The notes: generated by a model from the sequence alone, not told the origin. Positions 16,769 through 25,866 are shown, numbered from the stretch's first letter. The stretch: DNA of 64,000 bases from Trebonia sp963737285 (GCA_963737285.1 CAVTRT010000003.1:186001-250000); one strand, 5' to 3'. Program-made: numbers and translations.

Positions 16769-18074
16769 CCGCGAGCAGCAGGAACGCCGTGATGTAGGCG
16801 GCCTGGCCGGTTCCGCCGCCGATACGCAGGAGCACCGTCGCCACGGCGACGGCCAGGCCCGCCGCCATCTGCTGGGATGTCGCCAGTAGCGTGCTCGCGT
16901 CGCGCACGTCCTGCGGCGGCGTGTCCGCGAACCCGACCGTCGAGTAGGTCGTCATCCCGGTCGAGCGGAACACGCCCTGCGCGATGCACAGCAGCGCGAT
17001 CAGCGGGATCGGGGTACTGGCGGTGATAAGCGCCAGCAGGGCGACGATGATGACCGTTCCCACGGTCGAGGCGATCAGGAAGGCGCGAAATCCGAACCTG
17101 TTGATCAGCGGCGTGGTCGCCGGCTTGATCCCGACGTTCCCGACGAAGACGAACAGCGTCACCGCGCCCGACTTGACCGGCGACCAGCCGAACTGCGTCT
17201 GGAACTCCAGGGGCAGCAGGAACGGCATCGCGCCGCAGACCAGGTAGTAGAGCGTCCCGCCCCGCTGGGTGATCCGGAAGGTGTGCACCCGCAGGGTGGC
17301 GAGGTTGAGCAACGGGTAGGGCGTCCGCCGAAGGTGCCAGACGGCCCCGGCGAGCAGGACTACTGATGCCGCCGCGAACGCCGCGGTGATGGCCACCGGC
17401 GGGCTGGTGTCGGAGACGAGGTGCGCCGTGTACGTCAGGCTCCCCAGCCCCGCGCAGGTCAGCAGCACGCCTAGCCAGTCCAGCGGGGCCGTGACTCCGG
17501 TGCCCGGCAGGTTCTGGATCAGCCGGGTGGCGACGGTGAAGGCCACGATGCCCAGCGGCACGTTGATGAGGAACATCCAGTGCCAGGACGCGTACGTGGT
17601 GATCAGGCCGCCCGCCAGGGGCGCGATGACGGGAGCGATGAGGCCGGGCCAGACGACATAGGACGTGACCTTCAGCAGGTCCCGCTTGTCGGCCATGGAG
17701 ATGACCATGTTCCGCCCGACGGGCACCATCATCGCCCCGCCCGCGCCCTGGATCACCCGCATCCCGACGAGCGTGCCGAGGCTGACGCTACTCGCACAGC
17801 CAATGGAGGCGAGCGTGAAGACGGCGATGGCGGTGAGGAAGATAACACGGTTGCCGAACCGGCGCGTCAGCCAGCCAGACAGGGGGATCAGCACGGCGAG
17901 CGTCAGCAGGTACGCGGTGACCACGAGCCCGACTGACGCGGGCGGCGCGTGCAGTGACTTGCCGATCTGCGGGGTAGCAGTCGTCACGATGGTGCCGTCG
18001 AGCATCTCCATGAAGAAGCACCCGGCGACGAGCAGTGCAGTATTACGGTGCCGCGTGGTGATCACTAGACCCAT
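16584..18074 (-). CDS. MFS drug exporter, DHA2 (EmrB/QacA) family
   Basis: A 496-residue transporter with about 14 predicted helices. It opens with CFFMEMLDGTIVTTATP (motif D1 of DHA2 exporters), has G-W-L-T-R-R-F-G (motif A), M-R-V-I-QGAGGAMMVPVGR (motif B-like), and a C-terminal Gly/Pro/Ala-rich cytoplasmic tail. It would use the proton gradient to export drugs or metabolites. The ATG at 18074 lacks a strong SD. The C-terminal 60 codons overlap the tail of the convergent RsbW-like ORF. No dedicated regulator lies next to it. Confidence 0.9.
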   Translation of the reverse strand: MGLVITTRHRNTALLVAGCFFMEMLDGTIVTTATPQIGKSLHAPPASVGLVVTAYLLTLAVLIPLSGWLTRRFGNRVIFLTAIAVFTLASIGCASSVSLGTLVGMRVIQGAGGAMMVPVGRNMVISMADKRDLLKVTSYVVWPGLIAPVIAPLAGGLITTYASWHWMFLINVPLGIVAFTVATRLIQNLPGTGVTAPLDWLGVLLTCAGLGSLTYTAHLVSDTSPPVAITAAFAAASVVLLAGAVWHLRRTPYPLLNLATLRVHTFRITQRGGTLYYLVCGAMPFLLPLEFQTQFGWSPVKSGAVTLFVFVGNVGIKPATTPLINRFGFRAFLIASTVGTVIIVALLALITASTPIPLIALLCIAQGVFRSTGMTTYSTVGFADTPPQDVRDASTLLATSQQMAAGLAVAVATVLLRIGGGTGQAAYITAFLLLAAIAVGPAIEAFRMRRDAGDAARQRSSAGAGPGTPAPGPAVPAAGTAQAGGAGIGGGAAQGG

Positions 18075-18304
18075 TATGCACCGAGATGTCCGGTTGAATT
18101 AGCCGTCGGTTCCCCGCAGCCCCGGCGCGATGGGCGCGTCGTCGGGCAGTCGCCGGATGCTGGGCACGTAAGGGTCGGGCACGCCGGGGCCGAAGCTGGA
18201 GAGCTTCATCGTCCCACCACAGCCGGTCGCCGGGGTCGCCCGGTAGCCATATCACTGTGCGCGTGCCAGTATGCGTATGGTTCGCGGATCTGCGAGGAGG
18301 GCGG

Positions 18305-19078
18305 GTGGACGGCGGTGAGTTGTACCTGCTCGGCCAGAAGCTGGTCGGGATCGCACAGGAGACGTTGCCGGAGCAGTCCAGCCTGCGGCGGCTTACGCCC
18401 GCTGCCCGTCTTGTGCTGGCGGACCTGACCCGGCGCATCACGTCGACCACGGACGCCATCGCGGGCCGGACTGGCCTGACGGAGGACCAGGTGTCCGCCC
18501 TGGCGTCGCGACTGGCCAACGACGGACTCCTGACGGTCGCGGCTGACCCGGGCGGGCACCAGCGCGTCACCGTGGATCCTCGCTCTAACGTCTGGTCGGC
18601 ACAGGGGACACCGGTCGATGAGGCGCTCGGCGCTGCGGCCGGTACCCAGGACCCGGCGGTAGTCCAGGAGATCGTCGCGATGCTGGACGTGGTGGCCCGG
18701 AGACTAGAGGCGGGGCCCGCCATGCCTCAGCCCGGCGCCTTCGACGCCGCCTACAACGGCACGCCCGCGTGGGAGATCGGGCGGCCGCAGCCTGCTCTCG
18801 CGGAGCTATTCGAGGCAGGCGCGATCTCAGGCGCGGTGCTGGACGTCGGGTGCGGCACTGGGGAGCACGCCCTGCTAGCGGCGGCCCGTGATCTTACGGC
18901 CGTGGGCATCGACCTGTCGCCGAAGGCCATCGAGATCGCCCGGCGCAAGGCGGCCGAACGGGGCCTGCCGGCCCGGTTCGCCGTCCATGACGCGCTCGAC
19001 CTCGGCGGCCTGGGTGAGCAGCTTGACGCGGTGGGTGCGGGCTGCTGCGGGAGGGTGCTGGGCTGGGGCAGCACGTAG
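18305..19078 (+). pseudogene. HTH-fused SAM methyltransferase, C-terminally truncated
   Basis: The N-terminal ~120 residues look like a MarR-type winged helix (ARLVLADLTRRI, TGLTEDQVSALASRLANDGLL). They are followed by a class I methyltransferase with motif I VLDVGCGTGEHALLAAA and motif II VGIDLSPKAIEIARRKAAERG. After HDALDLGGLGEQLD the family normally continues with a DS-LFHVF-type strand and ~90 more residues; here the frame runs into GAGCCGRVLGWGST and stops. The C-terminal half is missing. The GTG at 18305 is chosen for its GGAGG; the frame is open from 18257. Function would have been methylation of a small molecule. Confidence 0.65.
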
Positions 19079-19228
19079 TAGCCGATGCCGGGTAGAGCCT
19101 GAGCAGCCGGTCGTACCGGCCGCCCCCCGCCTGCCGCCCCGTCCGGCCTTGCGCCCCGTACCGGAGCGCGAGCCGCCCATGCAGATAGGAGGGCCGGGCT
19201 GAACGCTGGTATTGCCGAGTCGCTGTCA

Positions 19229-20461
19229 GTGGTGGCGCTGCTGGCTGTGCTGGCGTGGGCGGTGATCAGGCCGCGTGGCTGGCCGGAGGCCGTGGCGGCG
19301 CTGCCCGCCGCTGTCCTGGTCACCATCACGGGCGCGATCCCGGCCCGTGACGCGCTCGCGGAGGCCCGGCGGCTGGGGCCGGTGATCGGCTTCCTGGCCG
19401 CGGTACTGGTACTCGCGCAGCTGTGCGCGGATGAGGGCCTGTTCCGGGCGTGCGGGGCGTGGATGGCCCGCGCGTCCGGCGGGCAGTCGCGGCGGCTGCT
19501 GGCGCAGGTGTTCGCGGTCGCGGCGGTGACGACTGCGGTGCTGAGCCTGGACGCGACGGTGGTGCTGCTGACCCCGGTGGTGCTCGCCACCGCGGCGCGG
19601 CTTGAGGCCCGGGCCCGGCCGCACGTGTATGCGTGCGCGCACCTGGCGAACTCCGCGTCTTTGCTGCTGCCGGTCTCCAACCTGACCAACCTGCTCGCGT
19701 TCGCCGCCAGCGGGCTGTCGTTCGGCCGGTTCGCCGAGCTGATGGCGCTGCCCTGGCTGGCCGCCATCGCCGTCGAGTACGTAGTGCTCGGCCGGTTCTT
19801 CGCCGCCGACCTTGACGCGGGCGGGCAGCCGGAACGGGCCGACCCCGAGGGCGAGCCAGGTGTCCCGGTGTTCGCGGTGGCCGTGGTCGCGGCTACGCTG
19901 GCCGGGTTCGTGATCGCCTCCGCAGCAGGCGTGAACCCGGCGTGGGCCGCGCTCGCGGGCACGGTCATCCTGGCGGGGCGCGCTCTGGCGCAGCGCCGTA
20001 CCACCCCAGTGAAGCTGGGGCGTGCCGCCGACGTGCCGTTCCTGGTGTTCGTGCTCAGCCTGGGGATCGTGGTCGCGGCGGTGACCGGCAATGGCCTCAG
20101 CAGCGCGCTGCGCCCGCTGCTGCCGGGCGGCACCTCGTTGCCCGCCCTGCTCGCGGCAGCCGCGCTAGCCGCCGCGCTGGCCAGCCTGATCAACAACCTG
20201 CCGGCCGTGCTGGTGCTGCTGCCGCTGGCTGCGCCATCGGGCGCCGACGCGGTCCTGGCTGTGCTGCTGGGGGTGAACATTGGGCCGAACCTAACCTATA
20301 CCGGGTCGCTGGCCACCATGTTGTGGCGGCGGGTGCTGCGCCAGCACGGGTCAGGGCCGTCGCTGGGGGAATTCACCAGGCTGGGCCTGCTCACCGTGCC
20401 CGCCGGGCTGGTCCTCGCCGTGCTCGCCTTGTGGGCCGCGCTGCACGCGTTCGGAGGCTGA
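19229..20461 (+). CDS. ArsB/NhaD-type anion permease
   Basis: A 410-residue membrane protein of the ion-transporter superfamily that includes ArsB. It has eleven or so hydrophobic segments, the paired hairpin motifs S-L-D-A-TVVLLTPVVLA and LINNLPAVLVLLPL, and NIGPNLTYTGSLATMLW, which is highly characteristic of arsenite/Na+:H+ family permeases. It may expel arsenite or exchange another ion; no arsR, arsC or arsA gene is adjacent, so the substrate is open. A GGAGGG sequence about 35 nt before GTG 19229 suggests the real start may be a non-standard codon nearer 19199. Confidence 0.85.
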   Translation: MVALLAVLAWAVIRPRGWPEAVAALPAAVLVTITGAIPARDALAEARRLGPVIGFLAAVLVLAQLCADEGLFRACGAWMARASGGQSRRLLAQVFAVAAVTTAVLSLDATVVLLTPVVLATAARLEARARPHVYACAHLANSASLLLPVSNLTNLLAFAASGLSFGRFAELMALPWLAAIAVEYVVLGRFFAADLDAGGQPERADPEGEPGVPVFAVAVVAATLAGFVIASAAGVNPAWAALAGTVILAGRALAQRRTTPVKLGRAADVPFLVFVLSLGIVVAAVTGNGLSSALRPLLPGGTSLPALLAAAALAAALASLINNLPAVLVLLPLAAPSGADAVLAVLLGVNIGPNLTYTGSLATMLWRRVLRQHGSGPSLGEFTRLGLLTVPAGLVLAVLALWAALHAFGG

Positions 20462-20587
20462 TCGCGTTGACGGTTAGCCCCGGGCCCGTGTCCCTTGTGG
20501 CTCAGCGGGCGGTCCAGTAACAGCCGCACCAGCCGTTGCTTCGATGAACGCGCAGGTGAGAGGCATCCTTCGCATGGTCAGCTGGAT

Positions 20588-20626
20588 ATACGTCAGTTGG
20601 CTGATGTCTTGCAATGCAAATTGCAC
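20588..20626 (+). promoter_or_regulatory. Conserved upstream element shared with 15837 (copy B)
   Basis: ATACGTCAG, then CTGATGTCTTGCA, then TTGCA-A-TGCAA-A-TTGCA, in the same order and spacing as copy A. It ends about 90 bp upstream of the ATG at 20716. The conservation stops sharply on the 5' side, while CTTGTCA recurs downstream in both copies at slightly different spacing. The match extends well beyond a core promoter, so a regulator-binding site is likely. Confidence 0.6.
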
Positions 20627-20715
20627 GACATTTTTCTTGTCAATCGGCACGCGAGCGCGGCCAACTCGGCCCCCGTCGAGGAGTGTCGTCAGCTCTCCGT
20701 CAGCGAAGGAACCCG

Positions 20716-21225
20716 ATGATCGCGATGGCGCCGCCCCGACCTACTAGCCAGAACGGTCCCAGCCGCTACCCCACAGCCATCCCGCGGCAGGTTGAGGCCG
20801 AGCCGGTCCCGAGCCAGCCGGCACCATCGCCAGCCTGCCGCTTCGCGCTGGACGCAGGCGTGCAAGCGGCGGCCGAGGCGCGGGCCCAGTTGCGGACGCT
20901 CGTGAGCATGTGGGGGATGGGAGTGGACGTGGACGTTCTGGTACTGCTGGCGAGCGAGTTGGTTGCCAACGCGGTCACTCACGCGGAGGCCGGACCCACG
21001 GAGGGGGCCATCTCGGTATCCGTGCGGTGCCTGGCGGGGGAGGTGCGGGTGGAGGTGCATGACGGGTCGCACGACATGCCAGTCCTGATGCCGCTTGGCG
21101 TTGACGACGACGCGGAGACCGGGCGCGGGCTGATGCTGGTCGACGCGCTCGCTGCCGAGTGGGGGTTCTACCGGACGCCAGAGGGCAAGGCGGTCTACTT
21201 CACGCTGCCGTTCAGGACAGCGTGA
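20716..21225 (+). CDS. RsbW-like ATP-binding protein (HATPase_c_2)
   Basis: A 169-residue protein of the anti-sigma factor/serine-kinase ATPase group common in actinomycetes. N-box LASELVANAVTHAEAG, G1-box VRVEVHDGS and G2-box ETGRGLMLVDALAAEWGF are intact. These proteins bind ATP and often phosphorylate or sequester partner regulators. The ATG at 20716 has GAAGGA six bases upstream; the longer frame from 20614 is rejected because it covers the conserved upstream element. A DUF397 gene follows 87 bp downstream on the same strand. A degenerate paralog with a matching upstream element lies at 15951. Confidence 0.85.
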   Translation: MIAMAPPRPTSQNGPSRYPTAIPRQVEAEPVPSQPAPSPACRFALDAGVQAAAEARAQLRTLVSMWGMGVDVDVLVLLASELVANAVTHAEAGPTEGAISVSVRCLAGEVRVEVHDGSHDMPVLMPLGVDDDAETGRGLMLVDALAAEWGFYRTPEGKAVYFTLPFRTA

Positions 21226-21311
21226 CAACAGCGTGGGGATGGCGTGCCGTGGCCCCCGGCGGCTCACCATCCCCACCCGAAACACTGGTGGATGTAAGGG
21301 GAAGAGAAGAC

Positions 21312-21563
21312 GTGGGAATTCCATCGCTGCAGGGCCCGCCGAAACAGCCTCGCTGGATCAAGAGCTCGCTGAGCTATTCCAACGGCGCGTGCATCGAGGT
21401 GGCCGGGTTGCCTGGCGGGGAGATCGGTGTCCGTAACAGCCGGGACCGCGGCGGGCACGTCCTGCGGTTCACCCCGGATGAGTGGCACGCGTTCCTTGGC
21501 GGAGTGCGAAGCGGGGAGTTCGCCGACGTGACGACGCGGGCGCTCGCGCAGGCCACCGGATAA
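21312..21563 (+). CDS. DUF397 domain protein
   Basis: An 83-residue protein with the full DUF397 pattern: W-I-K-S-SLSYSNGACIEVAGL, then VRNSRDRGGHVLRFTPDEWHAFLGGV. Proteins of this family are small partners of XRE/DUF5753 regulators and are usually encoded near them and near RsbW-like ATPases; BldB/WhiJ-type systems are the best known examples. The GTG at 21312 has a purine-rich upstream stretch. The neighbour here is the ATPase rather than an XRE gene; the window's XRE gene is 23 kb away. Confidence 0.9.
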   Translation: MGIPSLQGPPKQPRWIKSSLSYSNGACIEVAGLPGGEIGVRNSRDRGGHVLRFTPDEWHAFLGGVRSGEFADVTTRALAQATG

Positions 21564-21608
21564 CGGGGGGACGCGGGCGCGGGCTGCGCCCGCCGCCCGT
21601 GGCAGAAC

Positions 21609-21652
21609 GCAGGTGCCCGCTCTGGCCCGCCGTCCCCGGGGCGGGCACCTGC
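21609..21652. terminator. Hairpin terminator after the DUF397 gene
   Basis: A perfect 12-bp inverted repeat, GCAGGTGCCCGC and GCGGGCACCTGC, with a 20-nt loop and a pyrimidine-rich CTCTTCCT after it. It lies between two convergent genes (stops at 21563 and 21722) and can serve both strands. Confidence 0.7.
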
Positions 21653-21721
21653 TGCTCTTCCTGTAGTTAACGGCACAACGAACGGCCGTGCGGCGGGCCG
21701 GGTGTGGCAGCAGCCCAGGGG

Positions 21722-22447
21722 TCAGCCCTTGGCGATGGTCACGGAGTTGATGACGACCTTGTCCTTGGGGACGCCGCCGCCTGCGCCGGCGTAGGTGCAG
21801 GTCGTCCCTGCCGCGGCGACCTTATGCAAGACGGCCAGGCCCGCGGCGCTGATCGTGCCGAACGGCGTGTAGTCCGGCGGCAGCTGCGATGCCTGGAACA
21901 CCAGGAAGAACTGGCTGCCGTTCGTGTTCGGGCCCGCGTTCGCCATGGCCACCGTCCCAGCCTTGTACGTCGCGCTGGTGAGGTTCTCATCGTCGAACGA
22001 GTAGCCGGGGCCGCCGCTGCCGACGTTACTGCCGCAGGCGAGCGTCTTGCTCGCCTGCGAGGTCGGGTCGCCGCACTGCAGCATGTACAGCCCGCCGTTG
22101 GTCGAGAGCCGGTGGCACTGGGTGCCCGCCCAAAAGCCCGTGTTGGCCAGGTACTGGAACGAGTTCACCGTGCATGGGGCCTGGGAGTTCAGCAGCTTGA
22201 AGGCGATATTGCCCTGGCTGGTGTGCATCGTGGCCGTGTAGGTAAGGGACGGGTTCGTCTTCGCTGGCGGTAGCGACGCGGTGCCGCCTCCAGTCGGTGT
22301 GTACGTGCAACTCTTGGTTGCCCCCGCCAGCGTGGCCGCGGACGATTTGGACGAGGCTGCCGAACCGGAGCTAGAAGAGCACCCGGCAATCACCAGGGCG
22401 AGGATGGCCGCGAACGCGGCTGGTAGTTTTTTGGTCACCGTATGCAC
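21722..22447 (-). CDS. Cyclophilin-type peptidyl-prolyl isomerase lipoprotein
   Basis: A 241-residue exported protein. The signal peptide ends in LVIAGCSSSSGS, a standard lipobox, and is followed by a Ser/Ala linker. The cyclophilin domain starts near residue 75: TSQGNIAFKLLNSQAP, F-W-A-G-T-Q-C-H-R-L, MANAGPNTNGSQFFLVF. The catalytic-site Arg of the FHRII motif is kept in the form C-H-R-L, but the loop is divergent and has extra cysteines. It likely assists folding of exported proteins at the outer face of the membrane. A second, cytoplasmic cyclophilin is encoded just upstream on the same strand. Confidence 0.88.
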   Translation of the reverse strand: MHTVTKKLPAAFAAILALVIAGCSSSSGSAASSKSSAATLAGATKSCTYTPTGGGTASLPPAKTNPSLTYTATMHTSQGNIAFKLLNSQAPCTVNSFQYLANTGFWAGTQCHRLSTNGGLYMLQCGDPTSQASKTLACGSNVGSGGPGYSFDDENLTSATYKAGTVAMANAGPNTNGSQFFLVFQASQLPPDYTPFGTISAAGLAVLHKVAAAGTTCTYAGAGGGVPKDKVVINSVTIAKG

Positions 22448-22602
22448 GGACCGGACCCTATCAGGTCACGTGCTGCCAGGGTGCGCCGTCCAGGCACGCC
22501 CCGGAATACGGCGCGTCTAGGGCAGTACTGGCCGTACTAGCCATCTTGCCGCTTCCGGGCTTCCCGGGCGGACGGGGTTCCCCGGCCGCTGCGCGACCGG
22601 CC

Positions 22603-22641
22603 GAGGCCGTGCCCGACCACGAGGCGGACGGGCACGGCCTC
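22603..22641. terminator. Long hairpin between the two cyclophilin genes
   Basis: A perfect 13-bp inverted repeat, GAGGCCGTGCCCG and CGGGCACGGCCTC, with a 13-nt loop. The right arm and loop are partly duplicated as a direct repeat of GAGGCGGACGGGCACG immediately after. It lies in the 300-bp gap downstream of the cytoplasmic cyclophilin gene and would terminate it; there is no T tract. Nothing else is visible in this gap. Confidence 0.55.
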
Positions 22642-22747
22642 GAGGTCGGGCACGAGGCGGACGGGCACGAACTGGGCCGGAGTCCGGACGCTGGTCGGCC
22701 TGCTCACCATCGTGGGCCGGGGCGCAGGCGCCTGGGCAGGCCGACGG

Positions 22748-23239
22748 TCAGACGGTTCCTGACTGGGCTATCTTGATCGATGCCTTGGGCTTGCCGCCCT
22801 GCGTGCCATACGACTCGATCGTCTGCACGAGATCGAGGCCTTCGACGACCTCGCCGAAGACGACGTGCTTGCCGTCAAGCCAGCCGGTTTTGACCGTGGT
22901 GATGAAGAACTGGGAGCCGTTGGTGTTGGCGCCGGCGTTGGCCATGGACAGCTGGCCCGGCTTGGTGTGCTTGTGCTTGAAGTTCTCGTCCTCGAACTTC
23001 TCGCCGTAGATGCTCTTGCCGCCGGTTCCGTCTCCCCTGGTGAAGTCACCGCCCTGCAGCATGAAGCCCGGGATGATGCGATGGAACTTGGAGTCCGCGT
23101 AGCCGAAACCGTGCTCGCCGGTGGCGAGCTCCCGAAAGTTGCGGGCGGTCTTGGGCACGTCCTCGTCGAAGAGCTTGAAGACGATTCTGCCCGCGTCCTG
23201 GTCGTTGATCTGAATGTCAAAGAAGACGTTGTCTGCCAC
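22748..23239 (-). CDS. ppiA: Cytoplasmic cyclophilin peptidyl-prolyl isomerase
   Basis: A 163-residue single-domain cyclophilin close to the eukaryotic cyclophilin A type. It has V-F-F-D-I-Q-I-N at the start, K-F-H-R-I-I-P-G-F-M-L-Q-G-GDFT with the catalytic Arg, MANAGANTNGSQFFITTVKT and W-L-D-G-K-H-V-V-F-G. All active-site residues of the family are present. The GTG at 23239 gives the standard length; the open frame runs up to 23425 without homology. The high conservation and lack of a signal peptide indicate a housekeeping folding enzyme. Confidence 0.92.
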   Translation of the reverse strand: MADNVFFDIQINDQDAGRIVFKLFDEDVPKTARNFRELATGEHGFGYADSKFHRIIPGFMLQGGDFTRGDGTGGKSIYGEKFEDENFKHKHTKPGQLSMANAGANTNGSQFFITTVKTGWLDGKHVVFGEVVEGLDLVQTIESYGTQGGKPKASIKIAQSGTV

Positions 23240-23487
23240 GAGAAGATCATGGCAGACAGCGCTGACCGGTACGCCAGTGGACTCTCGTGTCGGCCGTCGT
23301 GCCTGTGAGCTGGTTCGCCGCGCCCTTGTCCCGGTAGCGCCTGAAGCTCCGGGTCGTCGAACCCAGGGGATGGTAAGGCTCACGCTAATCTTTACCGGAA
23401 ATTTATTGCTAGTTTGATTATTCAATTATAGGCTCGGGCCAGGCACCCGGGGAACAGCCGCCGGTGGCGGTCAGACGGAGACAGCGC

Positions 23488-24457
23488 ATGAAAGCGATCG
23501 TCCAGGGCACCTACGGCTCGGCGGATATGCTCGAGCTCCAGGACATCGGCAAGCCCGCGATAGCCGCCGGGGAGGTACTGGTCCGCGTGCATGCGGCGGG
23601 CCTGGACCGGGGCGTGTGGCATCTCATGACCGGCCTGCCGTACCCGGTACGCCTGGCGGGCTACGGGCTCCGCGGCCAAGACCCCGGTCCCGGGCACGAA
23701 CATGGCAGGGGTCGTGGAGGCGGTCGGCCATGAGGTGACCAGATTCCAGCCCGGCGATGAGGTATTCGGCATCGGCAAGGGCGCCTTCGCGGAGTACGCC
23801 CGGGCTCCGGAGAACAAGCTCGCGCCCAAGCCGGCGAACCTCACCTTCGAACAAGCGGCGGCGGTCCCTGTCTCCGGCCTGACCGCCCTGCAAGGCCTGC
23901 GTTACCACGGGCAGGTCCAGCCAGGCCAGGAGGTGCTGATCACCGGCGCGTCGGGAGGGGTCGGGACCTTCGCAGTGCAGCTGGCCAAGGAGTTCGGCGC
24001 ACAGGTCACCGCCGTGTGCAGCACCACGAAGGTGGACCTGGTCCGGTCTGTGGGCGCTGGGCATGTCATCGACTACACGCGTGAGGATTTCGCTGACGGC
24101 AGCCGGCGCTACGACCTGATCCTCGACATCGGAGGCAACCCGTCGCTGTCACGCTTGCGAAGGGCCCTGGCCCCGGAAGGGACGCTCGTCATCGCCGGAG
24201 GCGAGGCGGGCGGGCGGTGGCTTGGAGGCACCGATCGCCAGCTTCGGGCGCTCCTGCTGTCGCGGTTCGTGAGCCAGAAGCTGACGACGTTCATTTGCCA
24301 GGAGAACCACGAGGACCTGCTCGTCCTCAAGGAACTCATCGAAGCCGGGAAGATCGCACCGGTCATCGACCGGATCTACCCGCTGAGCGAAACACCCAAG
24401 GCCATCCGGTACCTGGAGCAGGGGCACGCCCGGGGAAAGGTTGTTATCACCCTCTGA
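23488..24457 (+). pseudogene. Zinc-independent quinone/alcohol oxidoreductase (MDR family), frameshifted
   Basis: The first frame, from ATG 23488 with GGAG upstream, encodes the GroES-like start A-I-V-Q-G-T-Y-G and WHLMTGLPYPVRLAGYGLR. Just after this, near 23672, one extra base shifts the frame. Removing a G from CGCGGCC restores AKTPVPGTNMAGVVEAVG and the rest of the protein: FGIGKGAFAEYAR, then the Rossmann motif ITGASGGVGTFAVQLAKEFG, ending at 24457. Joined length is about 322 residues, normal for NADPH:quinone reductase-type MDRs. No zinc-binding cysteines are visible. Sequencing error is a reasonable explanation. Confidence 0.8.
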
Positions 24458-24491
24458 CGCCACCGGATGCTTACACGCCTTCGGCGGGAGG

Positions 24492-24836
24492 TCAGCCAGT
24501 CGCTGCCGTGCCTTTCGGCAGCGGCACGATAACTTCCTTCACGTGTGGCGACTGTGCGTCCTTGCTCGCCTGAGCGTTACTGCCTGCCGCGCCGGCGGGC
24601 GTAGCGCAGACCACGGAGACCGTCATCGTCACCGTCGATGCGCCGACATTCGCCACATTCCCTAGCCATGAGGTCGGAGTGCCGATTTCCGGGCTCGGGC
24701 TGTCCGTCACGATGGACACGCCCGCTGCGTAGCTCCCGTACGTCACCCCACCGCTGATTGCCACCGAGCCAGTGGGGCATGGCCGCTGATTCTCCTTCGG
24801 CGACCCGGCCGCGATTGCCGGAACCGGCGCCACCAT
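24492..24836 (-). CDS. Small secreted-type hypothetical protein
   Basis: A 114-residue ORF with a Ser/Thr/Val/Gly-rich composition that looks like a surface-exposed beta domain (SVAISGGVTYGSYAAGVSIV, VGASTVTMTVSVVCATP) with two cysteines. I recognise no family. The start at 24836 leaves no proper signal peptide, and a hydrophobic leader in another frame just upstream hints at a frameshift. Treat the N-terminus as unknown. Confidence 0.4.
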   Translation of the reverse strand: MVAPVPAIAAGSPKENQRPCPTGSVAISGGVTYGSYAAGVSIVTDSPSPEIGTPTSWLGNVANVGASTVTMTVSVVCATPAGAAGSNAQASKDAQSPHVKEVIVPLPKGTAATG

Positions 24837-24943
24837 GAACTGGCAGGCGGCACGCCGGTGGCCAGAATGCCCAGCGGCCGTGGCGGCACCTGGGTGTCGT
24901 CACGGCCGCGGTTTGTCATCCCCTTGTCAGCCTGTCGGCTGGC

Positions 24944-25567
24944 TTAGCTGAAGAAGCCGGGCTGGGCCATGGAGATGTCGTAGCTGGTGCCCCAGTACCA
25001 CTGGGTGGCGGATGCGCCTGGCACCATGTGCGGGGTGCCGGTGGGGTCGGCGATCCAGTACTTGACGTGGGAGTGCATCCAGGTGGGCAGGGCGTTGATG
25101 CTGGCTTGGACCTGGCTCCAGTCGGCCTTGAAGGTGTAGACGATGGCGGTGGAGGCCGGGTTGGCGGTCAGCTTGGCGGAGGTCCAGGCGGCGGCCTGGG
25201 CGGGGGTGGCGTCGCCGGGCTCGACGTCGAGGGCGTCGGCGTGGGTGTCGGTGGCGTTGGTGTCGATCCACAGGACGTTGCCGCGGTCGGCGACGGAGGC
25301 GCTGGTGGCCTGGAAGGGGCCGTCGGCGTAGGTGGCGACGTGCTGGCCGGGGGGGATGGAGGCGGGGCTGACGGAGTCGTAGATGGCCTGCGGGCCGGAC
25401 TGGGAGGCGTCCTGGGTCGCGGTGGCGCGGGTGGTGGTGGCGTGTGCCTCGGCGGTGGTGGTGCTGGGGGTGGTGGTGGCGGCCCAGGGGGCGGTGGCGG
25501 CGATGGCGCCGATGGCGGTGGCGGCGGCGATGCCGGCGCCCCAGCGGGCGGGCTTGCGGAAAGTCAA
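24944..25567 (-). CDS. Secreted protein with a glycoside-hydrolase-like (DUF1906-type) domain
   Basis: With the TTG at 25567 the protein starts directly with a signal peptide, T-F-R-K-P-A-R-W-GAGIAAATAIGAIAATAPWA, then a Thr/Ala-rich linker and a compact domain. The domain has HVATYADGPFQ, V-L-W-I-D-T-N-A-T, ALDVEPGDATPAQAAAW and A-D-P-T-G-TPHMVPGASATQWYWG. The D-x-E pattern in LDVEPGD and the TIM-barrel-like strand order recall DUF1906/GH25-like proteins, which is an inference. The frame stays open to 25804, where ATG 25714 is an alternative start, but that would place 49 residues before the signal. The AGGG six bases before the TTG supports the shorter form. Confidence 0.6.
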   Translation of the reverse strand: MTFRKPARWGAGIAAATAIGAIAATAPWAATTTPSTTTAEAHATTTRATATQDASQSGPQAIYDSVSPASIPPGQHVATYADGPFQATSASVADRGNVLWIDTNATDTHADALDVEPGDATPAQAAAWTSAKLTANPASTAIVYTFKADWSQVQASINALPTWMHSHVKYWIADPTGTPHMVPGASATQWYWGTSYDISMAQPGFFS

Positions 25568-25866
25568 AGGTAACCCTTGGACGTGGGCGCCGGGGGGACG
25601 GCGCTCGGCTTCACCCAGGGGCGCTGCCAGCCGGTGCGATGCACTACGGCGAGGGGCAGGGGCGCGGATGTCGACGCGGGTCAGGGCGACATGCTGTGAA
25701 TGAGGGGCAACCATCGCACGCCTGGGTGCTGTCTGCCAGGTGTAACCACCGATGCGGTCCTGGCATGCCCCGGACGGGACTGATAGGCGCGTGACATGGC
25801 ACACGATGTCGCTACAAGTATTCGCGTGATAACAGAACGTCGATAGGCGTAGTGCGCCCGCCTTCG

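Noticed and set aside
18751..20280. Long minus-strand ORF (509 codons) antisense to the ArsB-like gene
   Set aside because: Low-complexity Ala/Ser/Arg/Thr composition with no motif, fully overlapping a clear transporter gene; typical high-GC shadow frame.
25028..25573. Gly-rich plus-strand ORF of 181 codons (PE-PGRS-like composition)
   Set aside because: It is the antisense of a well-supported secreted protein gene with a signal peptide; the glycine richness comes from its Ala/Thr/Pro codons.
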